A DNA stretch of 55,244 nt from Candidatus Brocadia sp. (lineage in GTDB: Bacteria > Planctomycetota > Brocadiia > Brocadiales > Brocadiaceae): NCBI GenBank assembly GCA_021646415.1, contig SOEU01000022.1, forward strand, positions 1 to 55,244, read 5' to 3'. Position 1 is the stretch's first letter. Each line of letters begins with the position of its first letter. A model generated the notes under the pieces. That model saw only the letters and a program-made list of their open reading frames with translations. It ran no database searches and was not told the origin of the DNA. The translations under genes were made by a program, and so were the position numbers. Below, piece after piece: positions 48,812 through 55,244 of the stretch.

Positions 48812-51409
48812 ATGAAAACGACTAAATGGTTAGCCAGGGAATTTATAACGCCTGATGCTATCTCATCTATCCGTGACGCCATTGAAAAGACGGGTGGAAA
48901 CGAGGTATTTCTGGTCGGCAGACTGAACGATGAGCATCTGGTGACCGATGTGGATGTTTACGCCATGGGAAACAGAGGTGCTGTGCCTGCTATCATCAAA
49001 GAGGCAAAATATGGGGACGTTATTATCCACAATCATCCGGACGGTATCCTGGCTCCCTCCGATGCGGACATTGAAATTGCATCCTACATGGGATCACTCG
49101 GGGTGGGATGCTATATCGTGGATAACAGCGCAGAATATCTGTACCCGGTGGTAAAGGTCAGGAAAGAGCGGGTATGTGAGCAGCTAAACTTCAAAGAATT
49201 ATCCGCACAATTCCAGCCCGGAGGAAATTTCGCACAACACTTATCTCAATACGAATATCGCAAACCCCAGGTTGAGATGCTGAAGTCGGTAGTTGATGCC
49301 TTTAATGCAGACAAGATTGCCGTGATTGAGGCGGGGACAGGGACGGGAAAATCCCTGGCATATCTTGTCCCCGCCGTTTTCTGGAGTATAAAAAATCAGG
49401 AACGTGTAGTAGTTTCTACCCATACAATAAACCTTCAGGAACAGTTAATTGAAAAGGACATCCCTGTCCTCAAGAAATGTTGCGGGCTCAATTTTAAGAG
49501 TGTGTTGGTGAAAGGCAGGAATAATTACCTATGCCTGAGGAAGGTGTATACTTTACGTTCTGAGGGCGGCACATTGGTTGAGGACAAAGATCGGCAGCAA
49601 CTGAACGACCTGTTAGAGTGGACAACAAAGACACGGGATGGGAGCAAGGCAGACCTCAATTTTGTGCCACAGGACGACGTCTGGGAAGCAATACAGTCAG
49701 AGGCCGATCAGTGCACACGATTAAAGTGCCGGTTTTATGATGAGTGCTTTTTTTATATTGCCCGGAGAAAAGCGGCCAGCGCCGATGTGTTGGTAGTAAA
49801 TCATTATCTCCTGATGGCTGATTTGATCGTACGTAAGGAAACAAAGGGTTACGACACGGTAGCCATCCTGCCACCCTTTAAGAAAATCATTATTGACGAG
49901 GCACACCACCTTGAAGATGTGGCAACAGCGAATCTGAGCTGTACAATCTCGAGGCTACGAATAATAAAGCTTTTGGGAAGATTGATCAACATAAAGGATA
50001 GTAGAAAAGGCCTTTTGCAGTACCTTAAAAGCAAACTCAAAGAAATGAGTTCGATTCACGACAAGTCTATTGCCGCGGAAATTAACGACAGAATCAATAC
50101 AGAAATCCTGGAGGCAAGGCAGCATCTCTATGATACTGTTCAAGAAATCTTTGAAAACATCTCCAGGGCAATAAGCGTGTATACGAGAAATAAAAATTTT
50201 CACAGAGAGGATCCTAAAGAAAATGAGACCAAATTACGTATCACGGAAAGCCTGATTTCTACCGCCCTGTGGCAAGATGTTATAGAGGCCGGGCTCAAGA
50301 CATTAAGCGTGGGCATTCTTAAATTCGTCTCATTATTAAGAGCGCTGTTAGATGAGTTCGGAGAACTCTCCAGGAAGTCACAGGATATCCTTTCATCCGT
50401 GCTGATAGATATTGTATCCTGCAAGACGCGTCTGAAATTGGTAGCAAGCGATCTTGCTTCTTTCATTACGGGGGACGAAAAGATTTGCAAATGGATGGAA
50501 ATCAAAAAGTACGGAGGGGGGCCTGTTATTCGGTTTTGCGCAGCGCCACTCTCTATTTCTCATGATTTGAAGGCATGCCTGTATGATAATTATACCTCGA
50601 TATTACTGACATCGGCCACCCTGGCGATCAGCAGGACTTTTAAATTCTTTAAAGACAGTATTGGTTTGCATCAAATTCCAGAAGACCGCTTGTCCGAATT
50701 AATCTTAGATTCTCCATTTGACTACAAGAGACAATCTATGATTGGCATCCCCACGGACATTTCAGAACCTGACAAGCCGAGTTATGTTTCGACCCTCGAA
50801 GAGAATATCTTGAAGACCGTAGAAATTTCAGAAGGACGCGCATTAATCCTGTTTACATCTTACAGTCTTCTTGATAACCTCTACCGAAGGCTAGAACCGC
50901 AGGTTACACATCTCGGTTATACCTGTTTGAAACAGGGGATGGATAACCGTCACAACCTTCTAGAAACCTTTAAGAAGGACAAGACGTCAGTGCTCTTCGC
51001 CACGGACAGTTTTTGGGAGGGGATCGATGTCAAGGGTGATGCACTGGAATGTGTCATTCTTACCCGATTACCCTTTAAGGTGCCTACGCAACCTATTATT
51101 GAGGCACGGGCGGAGGCCATTGAAAGGGCTGGTGGTGATGCCTTTTACAATTATTCCTTACCGATGGCAGTAATTAAATTTAAACAGGGCTTTGGAAGGC
51201 TTATACGCAGTTGCGAGGACAAGGGGGTTGTGGTAATCTTTGATCGCAGAGTAGTTACCAAAAAGTATGGACATATTTTTCTTCAGTCACTTCCGGACGT
51301 TAGGTACATCAAGGATAAAGGCGATGTTGTTTTTAAAGAAATGAGACTGTTTTTAGGTAAAAGTGTTACTCCCTCCCATCAGGAAGGGAAAGTGCCAAAT
51401 ATCGAATGA
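48812..51409 (+). CDS. JAB-domain/DinG-type DNA helicase fusion
   Basis: 865 aa. Residues about 1-120 are a RadC/JAB metallo-fold with the JAMM signature H73-x-H75, S83 and D86 (IIHNHPDGILAPSDADIEIA) and a candidate Glu31 (NEVFLVG). Residues about 145-850 are an XPD/DinG-family superfamily 2 helicase. Walker A is GTGTGKS (175-181), DEAH is 362-365, and four cysteines (C241, C301, C306, C312) are placed to hold the 4Fe-4S cluster. The helicase C-terminal motifs include ILLTSATLAIS, FATDSFWEGIDVKGD and QGFGRLIRS. DinG unwinds 5'-3' and resolves R-loops and G-quadruplexes. In E. coli-type DinG the N-terminal part is absent. The JAB part could be a nuclease or isopeptidase. Confidence 0.93.
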   Translation: MKTTKWLAREFITPDAISSIRDAIEKTGGNEVFLVGRLNDEHLVTDVDVYAMGNRGAVPAIIKEAKYGDVIIHNHPDGILAPSDADIEIASYMGSLGVGCYIVDNSAEYLYPVVKVRKERVCEQLNFKELSAQFQPGGNFAQHLSQYEYRKPQVEMLKSVVDAFNADKIAVIEAGTGTGKSLAYLVPAVFWSIKNQERVVVSTHTINLQEQLIEKDIPVLKKCCGLNFKSVLVKGRNNYLCLRKVYTLRSEGGTLVEDKDRQQLNDLLEWTTKTRDGSKADLNFVPQDDVWEAIQSEADQCTRLKCRFYDECFFYIARRKAASADVLVVNHYLLMADLIVRKETKGYDTVAILPPFKKIIIDEAHHLEDVATANLSCTISRLRIIKLLGRLINIKDSRKGLLQYLKSKLKEMSSIHDKSIAAEINDRINTEILEARQHLYDTVQEIFENISRAISVYTRNKNFHREDPKENETKLRITESLISTALWQDVIEAGLKTLSVGILKFVSLLRALLDEFGELSRKSQDILSSVLIDIVSCKTRLKLVASDLASFITGDEKICKWMEIKKYGGGPVIRFCAAPLSISHDLKACLYDNYTSILLTSATLAISRTFKFFKDSIGLHQIPEDRLSELILDSPFDYKRQSMIGIPTDISEPDKPSYVSTLEENILKTVEISEGRALILFTSYSLLDNLYRRLEPQVTHLGYTCLKQGMDNRHNLLETFKKDKTSVLFATDSFWEGIDVKGDALECVILTRLPFKVPTQPIIEARAEAIERAGGDAFYNYSLPMAVIKFKQGFGRLIRSCEDKGVVVIFDRRVVTKKYGHIFLQSLPDVRYIKDKGDVVFKEMRLFLGKSVTPSHQEGKVPNIE

Positions 51410-51612
51410 ATTCGAATGAACAAATTCCTAATGACTGTGATACATAAGGTGTTTGAAATTTCGAAAATCCATTCCTGCAGAACTTGCTTCTGACAATCTC
51501 AAGAGTTCAGGAACTGAAATTTGGAAATTATTTGAGATTTGAATTTGGAATTTAAATTTTATTGTAAAAACTCGTTTGGGTTTGCTTTATCCAGATTAAG
51601 GAATAATAGACA

Positions 51613-52506
51613 ATGAAGATATTTTTAACAGGTAGTACAGGTTTTGTTGGAAAACAAATACTTCAGAATTTGCTCGAAAATAAATATCAGGTCAGATGCA
51701 TCGTTCGACAGGATTCCGAACAAAAGCTTGCGCATTACAAAGATGTTGAGAGTGTACAAGGTGATATTACAGATGCAAGCAGTTTAATTGGCAAATTAGC
51801 CGGATGTGATGCTGTTATTAACCTCGTTGGAATTATCAGAGAGTTCCCCGGAAAGGGGATTACCTTTGAAAGATTGCATTACGAGGGGACGGCAAATCTT
51901 GTCAGGGCAGCCCGAGAACAGGGGGTTAGGCGATTCATCCAGATGAGCGCACTGGGGGCACGTCCGGACGGCAAGACCCAATATCAACAAACCAAGTTTC
52001 GTGCGGAAGAATTTGCAAGGAACAGTGGGCTTGACTACACGATCTTTCGTCCATCAATTATATTTGGGCCAGGAGATAAATTTGTCAATCTGTTTGCTGG
52101 TATGCTAAAAACCCAACAATTTGTGCCCGTAATAGGCAACGGAAGATATAAGATGCAACCCGTGGCAGTGGAAAATGTTTCGATGGGCTTTATCAAATCG
52201 ATAGAACAAAAAGATGCCATTGGCAAGACTTTTAATGTGGGCGGGCCAGAAAAGATTGAGTTTAATCGAATCATTGATATCATTGGTGACGTCCTCTGTG
52301 TACCACCGCACAAGCTACACATCCCTGTATTCATCATGAACCTGACAGCAGAAATGCTTGATTGGTTACCCTCCTTCCCCATTACAAAAGAGCAAATTAT
52401 TATGTTACTGGAGGGTAATACCTGTGACGAAAAACCATTTTTCGAACACTTTGGGATCGAACCCGTTTGCTTTAAACCAGGGATAACCAGGTACCTTACC
52501 GTCTAG
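51613..52506 (+). CDS. NAD(P)-binding atypical SDR (NDUFA9-like)
   Basis: 297 aa. The Rossmann start MKIFLTGSTGFVGKQILQNL and the segments VINLVGIIREFPGKG, FIQMSALGARPDGKTQYQQT, FRPSIIFGPGDKFVN place it in the atypical SDR group related to mitochondrial complex I subunit NDUFA9. The active-site lysine pattern Y..TK is replaced by YQQTK. It may act in quinone or hopanoid-type metabolism, or as an assembly factor. The gap upstream (51410-51612) contains nothing else. A methyltransferase follows in the same direction. Confidence 0.85.
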   Translation: MKIFLTGSTGFVGKQILQNLLENKYQVRCIVRQDSEQKLAHYKDVESVQGDITDASSLIGKLAGCDAVINLVGIIREFPGKGITFERLHYEGTANLVRAAREQGVRRFIQMSALGARPDGKTQYQQTKFRAEEFARNSGLDYTIFRPSIIFGPGDKFVNLFAGMLKTQQFVPVIGNGRYKMQPVAVENVSMGFIKSIEQKDAIGKTFNVGGPEKIEFNRIIDIIGDVLCVPPHKLHIPVFIMNLTAEMLDWLPSFPITKEQIIMLLEGNTCDEKPFFEHFGIEPVCFKPGITRYLTV

Positions 52507-52530
52507 CCCAGCGGATATGCAATCAAAAAG

Positions 52531-52602
52531 AGGCAGTAGACAGTAGGCAGTTGGCGGTAAAGTTCACCACTTTTGCGTACTGGCAACTGCCTACTGCCTG
52601 CC
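52531..52602. repeat. imperfect inverted repeat
   Basis: ggcagtagacagtaggcagt at about 52531 and aactgcctactgcctgcc at about 52585 pair with a few mismatches. It separates the SDR gene and the methyltransferase. At 52633-52660 the end motif of the long dispersed family (gaagtttttatacagtaata) is also present. Confidence 0.6.
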
Positions 52603-52687
52603 GGGTAAACAAATGAGATTATTGCCAAAAGACTTAAAAAAAAGAAGTTTTTATACAGTAATACGATAAAGGATATTTCATACGACA

Positions 52688-53698
52688 ATGACCCATCCGA
52701 ACTATTCAGATGTTGATTACCTCTTGCAACTCAGTTGTGGTTACTGGAAATCCCAGATACTCTTTACGGCTGTCGAATTTGACATATTTACGCTTATTAA
52801 CAAGGGCAGGCTTACCGCCAAAGAAATTTCTCAGGCCATCCATACCAATGAACGGGCAACCGAGATGCTCCTCAACGCACTCGTTTCCCTTGAAATACTG
52901 GCCAAAGAGGAAAACTCTTACAAAAATTCTCACCTATCGGATCCTTACCTGATCAAAGGAAAGCCACATTATCTAGGAGATTTTATCCACCATTTCCATA
53001 ACATGACGGACAACTGGGCAATGCTTCGGGAAACCATCGAAACAGGGAAGCCTGTTTCATTGAAGGACTTGCCTGAAGAAGTCGACTCGCATGACCTCAG
53101 GGACTTTATTACGGCAATGCATAATATAGCCTCTGTAAAAGCTGAGGAACTTTGCAGGAAAATTGATCTAAAAAGATCAAAGAAGCTGCTTGATATCGCC
53201 GGTGGCCCCGGCACTTACGCCATTGCACTTGCAAAGGCTAATCCGCATCTGCATGCCGTTGTCTTTGATCTAGGACACGTGATCAAACTCACCCGGGAAT
53301 TTATTACGGCAGCAGATATGGAAGACCGTGTTAGCACACAAGCGGGCAATTGCCTGGGGGACACCTTTGGGGAAAATACCTACGATGCGATCCTTGCCTC
53401 AAACCTTTTACATATATACAATCCCGCAAACAACACTATGATCCTCAGGAAATGCTGGGATGCCTTAAGAGAAGGCGGTCAGGTTATTATTCATGAATTT
53501 GTGCTGGACGAAACCAGGACACATCCACAATTTGCAGCCCTCTTCAGCCTTAACATGCTCATTGGTACACAGGAGGGGGCATCATACAGTGAGTCTGAAT
53601 ATCGGGAATGGCTTGTAAAGAGCGGCTTTAAGGATATAAAGAGGATAGATTTAGAATCCAATTCAACCTTGATAATTGGTAAGAAATGTTTGTCTTAA
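52688..53698 (+). CDS. SAM-dependent O-methyltransferase (HIOMT/OMT family)
   Basis: 336 aa. The N-terminal winged-helix dimerisation domain (about 15-95) is followed by the class I methyltransferase fold. SAM-binding LLDIAGGPGTYAIALAKANP (motif I) is near 168, VVFDLGHVIK near 190 and DAILASNLLHIYNP (motif IV) near 235. IHEFVLDETRTHPQFAALFS is also seen. Relatives methylate hydroxyls of aromatic or quinone-type metabolites, including steps in bacteriochlorophyll and carminomycin synthesis. The substrate here is unknown. The next gene begins 13 nt before its stop, suggesting coupling. Confidence 0.88.
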   Translation: MTHPNYSDVDYLLQLSCGYWKSQILFTAVEFDIFTLINKGRLTAKEISQAIHTNERATEMLLNALVSLEILAKEENSYKNSHLSDPYLIKGKPHYLGDFIHHFHNMTDNWAMLRETIETGKPVSLKDLPEEVDSHDLRDFITAMHNIASVKAEELCRKIDLKRSKKLLDIAGGPGTYAIALAKANPHLHAVVFDLGHVIKLTREFITAADMEDRVSTQAGNCLGDTFGENTYDAILASNLLHIYNPANNTMILRKCWDALREGGQVIIHEFVLDETRTHPQFAALFSLNMLIGTQEGASYSESEYREWLVKSGFKDIKRIDLESNSTLIIGKKCLS

Positions 53699-54280
53699 AA
53701 AAGATTATTGCACAATTATTATGTCCTGTTCCTTTATGCCAGGGAATATTGATTGTGGGATTATTTCTACTTTTGTTTTCCCGAAAACAAAGGATTGGAA
53801 AATTTATCGTTACAGTTGGAGTACTGTTATTTGCAATCCTGAGTTACAGGGGTATTCCAAACATACTTTTAAGACCGTTAGAGCATCATTATCTACCACT
53901 TGGCATAACTGCAACATCTGATACACCCGGCAGCGACCTTATATCTTCAGTAAAGTGGATCGTTGTTTTGGGCGGAGGACACACTTCCGACCCAAACATT
54001 CCTGTTACCAGCAAGATCTCTGATGCGTCGTTAGTTCGTCTGATAGAAGGCGTAAGGCTCCACAATGAAATACCGGGAAGTAAACTTATTTTAGCTGGGG
54101 GAAAGGTTTTTGATGCAGTCGCCGAGGCAGAAAACCTGGAGAAGGTTGCCACGGCTATCGGTGTAAAGCAAGAAGACATTAATCCTGGAGTCTGATTCAA
54201 AAGATACAGTTGACCAGACACAACTCATGAAACCGATCGTTGGTGATTACGGGGTTTATGTCATAACATCGATAACTTAA
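53686..54280 (+). pseudogene. DUF218 (YdcF/ElyC/SanA-type) membrane protein, broken
   Basis: The first 169 codons encode two membrane segments (about 13-31 and 40-57), then the DUF218 start WIVVLGGGHTSDPN and IPGSKLILAGGKVFDAVAEA. The frame ends at 54193-54195. One base over the domain resumes as ILESDSKDTVDQTQLMKPIV and GDYGVYVITS before a stop at 54278-54280, just where the conserved A.HM.R segment should follow. A single extra base near 54180 plus a truncation at a rearrangement explain this. ElyC-type proteins act in envelope/peptidoglycan homeostasis. Confidence 0.75.
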
Positions 54281-54298
54281 AAAATATCATAACATCGA
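54261..54298. repeat. 12-bp direct repeat at rearrangement junction
   Basis: tcataacatcga occurs at 54261-54272 and 54287-54298, exactly at the point where the DUF218 gene loses homology. A hairpin cttccaaaa/ttttggaag follows at about 54325-54344. Confidence 0.6.
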
Positions 54299-54356
54299 AA
54301 ACTCGGTAAGAATCGTCTAGACTTCTTCCAAAAACTTTTGGAAGGAGAAATCGGCG

Positions 54357-54530
54357 GTGAAGGATCAAAAAGAATATGAGAAGCGGTGTAAGGCGATTCA
54401 GTTGTATGAAGAAGGTTACGGCTTCAATAAGATACTCGGGATGGTACAAAGAAGTAGATTTTGGCTTTCTAAGTGGCTGAAACGATATAAGGAACAAGGC
54501 GGCAAAGGTTCTGTCAACGGTTCTGGTAAT
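54357..54530 (+). pseudogene. transposase N-terminal helix-turn-helix fragment
   Basis: From GTG at 54357 (AAGGAG upstream) the frame reads KDQKEYEKRCKAIQLYEEGY, GFNKILGMVQRSRFWLSKWL, KRYKEQGGKG. This is a typical helix-turn-helix start of an IS transposase. After about residue 55 the open frame runs antisense through hsdM and is meaningless, so only the first part of the IS gene survives. Confidence 0.6.
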
Positions 54531-54534
54531 GCGT

Positions 54535-54788
54535 TTCATGAAGAATTGGGTGGCAGCATCCATATCGACATGCCGTACAAGGGTAAGCCCCTGGGGCCTT
54601 TTGGTCGGCAAACTGGCTTCAATGTCATCTTTTACCACCAGATACCGGCTGTAGGCATGACGCAAAAATACCAGACCCATCACCGGCATAAAATATTCAT
54701 TGCTGGCGTAATTGGAGTTAGCCCTGAGGGTATCCGCGGCGCTCCAGAGCCTTTTTTCTATTGCTTCAATGTTTTCAAGCTGTGGCAT
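54535..54788 (-). pseudogene. hsdM: type I restriction-modification methyltransferase (HsdM) N-terminal fragment
   Basis: The frame from 54788 opens MPQLENIEAIEKRLWSAADT, LRANSNYASNEYFMPVMGLV, FLRHAYSRYLVVKDDIEAS, the N-terminal helical domain of HsdM N6-adenine methyltransferases. Homology is lost after about residue 65, and the protein then runs antisense into the transposase fragment. The SAM-binding and NPPF motifs are absent. It begins 5 nt after the RadC-like gene. Confidence 0.75.
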
Positions 54789-54793
54789 AGTTT

Positions 54794-55228
54794 TTATCTA
54801 AAAAGTACTCCTTTCTCCTTAAAACTGATATAGCCGTTGTCGGTAATAATATGATCCAGCACTTCAATATCAAGAATGGTTCCTGATTGAATCAGTTTTT
54901 CTGTGAGTTTCATGTCTGCCTCTGACACCTCCATGTTTTTTGACGGATGGTTATGCGCAAGGATAACTGAGGATGCAAGGTGACGAATAGCCGGCTCAAA
55001 GACCTCGCGCGGATACGCCAGGGTTTCTGTTAGCGTCCCAATGGAGATAGTCTCTTTATGAACCAACTGCTTGCGGGCATTGAGATAGAGCGCCAAAAAA
55101 TGCTCTTTTTGCTTGCCCCGCAAATACGCGGAGAGCCCAGAGCTGGCAAAGCTGATCAACCTGCTCGTTATCCCTGGAACAGGCCTCGTGCCAGCTGTTG
55201 AAACCGGTCGTACCGATATTGCTGGCAT
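54794..55228 (-). CDS. RadC-like JAB-domain protein
   Basis: 144 aa. The MPN/JAB fold is clear: KQKEHFLALYLNARKQLVHK, ISIGTLTETLAYPREVFEPA, and the JAMM motif HNHPSKNMEVSEADMKLTEK (H-x-H, S-x2-D). DHIITDNGYISFKEKG closes it. Such genes often lie beside hsdM and in integrating elements. The first 30 residues do not look like the family. Another frame at 55244-55190 (IGNVNASNIGTTGFNSW) may be the true N-terminus, so a frameshift and extension past the window edge are possible. Biochemical role of RadC proteins is unsettled. Confidence 0.75.
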   Translation of the reverse strand: MPAISVRPVSTAGTRPVPGITSRLISFASSGLSAYLRGKQKEHFLALYLNARKQLVHKETISIGTLTETLAYPREVFEPAIRHLASSVILAHNHPSKNMEVSEADMKLTEKLIQSGTILDIEVLDHIITDNGYISFKEKGVLFR

Positions 55229-55244
55229 TTACATTCCCGATTTG

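Noticed and set aside
1-55244. tRNA or rRNA genes
   Set aside because: I scanned the intergenic gaps by eye and saw no cloverleaf with a ggttcgaatc-type T-arm and no rRNA-like conserved blocks; a tRNAscan run would be decisive.

Overview
This 55 kb window is bacterial chromosomal DNA. It is moderately AT-rich, with most genes between normal intergenic gaps and few signs of prophage. The lipid A gene lpxD and the gene set as a whole indicate a Gram-negative organism. The arrangement (rpmF-plsX-fabH-fabD-acpP-fabF-lpxD-glmS, then alaS-recA-thpR, abundant palindromic intergenic repeats, a corrinoid methyltransferase/RACE cluster) resembles what I remember of Brocadiales-type (anammox) planctomycetes. 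That assignment is from memory and tentative; no rRNA, tRNA or hydrazine-metabolism gene is present to fix it.

Layout. 0.3-2.8 kb (minus): pterin dehydratase, urocanate hydratase and a 55-aa acidic protein. 2.8-3.9 kb: a repeat-rich gap holding a well-preserved 140-bp MITE-like element and a candidate structured leader. 3.9-8.8 kb (plus): a corrinoid methyl-transfer operon (corrinoid protein, two UroD/MtaA-type methyltransferases, and a RACE activator whose gene has absorbed an intergenic repeat in frame). 9.2-12.7 kb: accessory DNA with five toxin-antitoxin relics and a GC-rich FAD oxidase. 12.7-25 kb: folD, a large membrane-anchored TPR protein with 306-bp tandem repeats, an XdhC fragment, an IS1380-type transposase relic, two membrane proteins, a broken secreted metalloprotease, a catalase-family protein and a secreted lipase-like protein. 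24.6-33.7 kb (minus): a cell-envelope/lipid operon (rpmF to fabF, lpxD, glmS, rmuC). 33.9-39.8 kb (minus): alaS, recA, thpR, gltX. 40.2-44.5 kb: a second accessory stretch with a decayed TA pair, a hypothetical protein, an HNH nuclease and an ASCH protein bracketed by direct repeats, a DUF433 antitoxin and a secreted protein. 44.7-54.2 kb: aroB, dprA, a PLP aminotransferase (minus), a JAB-domain/DinG helicase fusion, a complex I-associated type NAD(P)-binding protein, an O-methyltransferase and a broken DUF218 gene. 54.2-55.2 kb: a rearranged junction with a transposase start, a truncated hsdM and a RadC-like JAB gene.

How it fits together. The lipid operon couples ribosomal protein L32, phospholipid precursor synthesis (PlsX), FASII elongation and lipid A/amino-sugar synthesis, but has no fabG at its usual place. 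The corrinoid module has carrier, methyltransferase-fold enzymes and reductive activator, but no recognisable MtaB/MtmB/MttB-type substrate enzyme, so one UroD-like protein may be the demethylase. Genome wear is conspicuous: at least nine genes are truncated or frameshifted, and several dispersed palindromic repeat families occupy the gaps and in one case a coding region. I saw no rRNA, tRNA or convincing CRISPR array.
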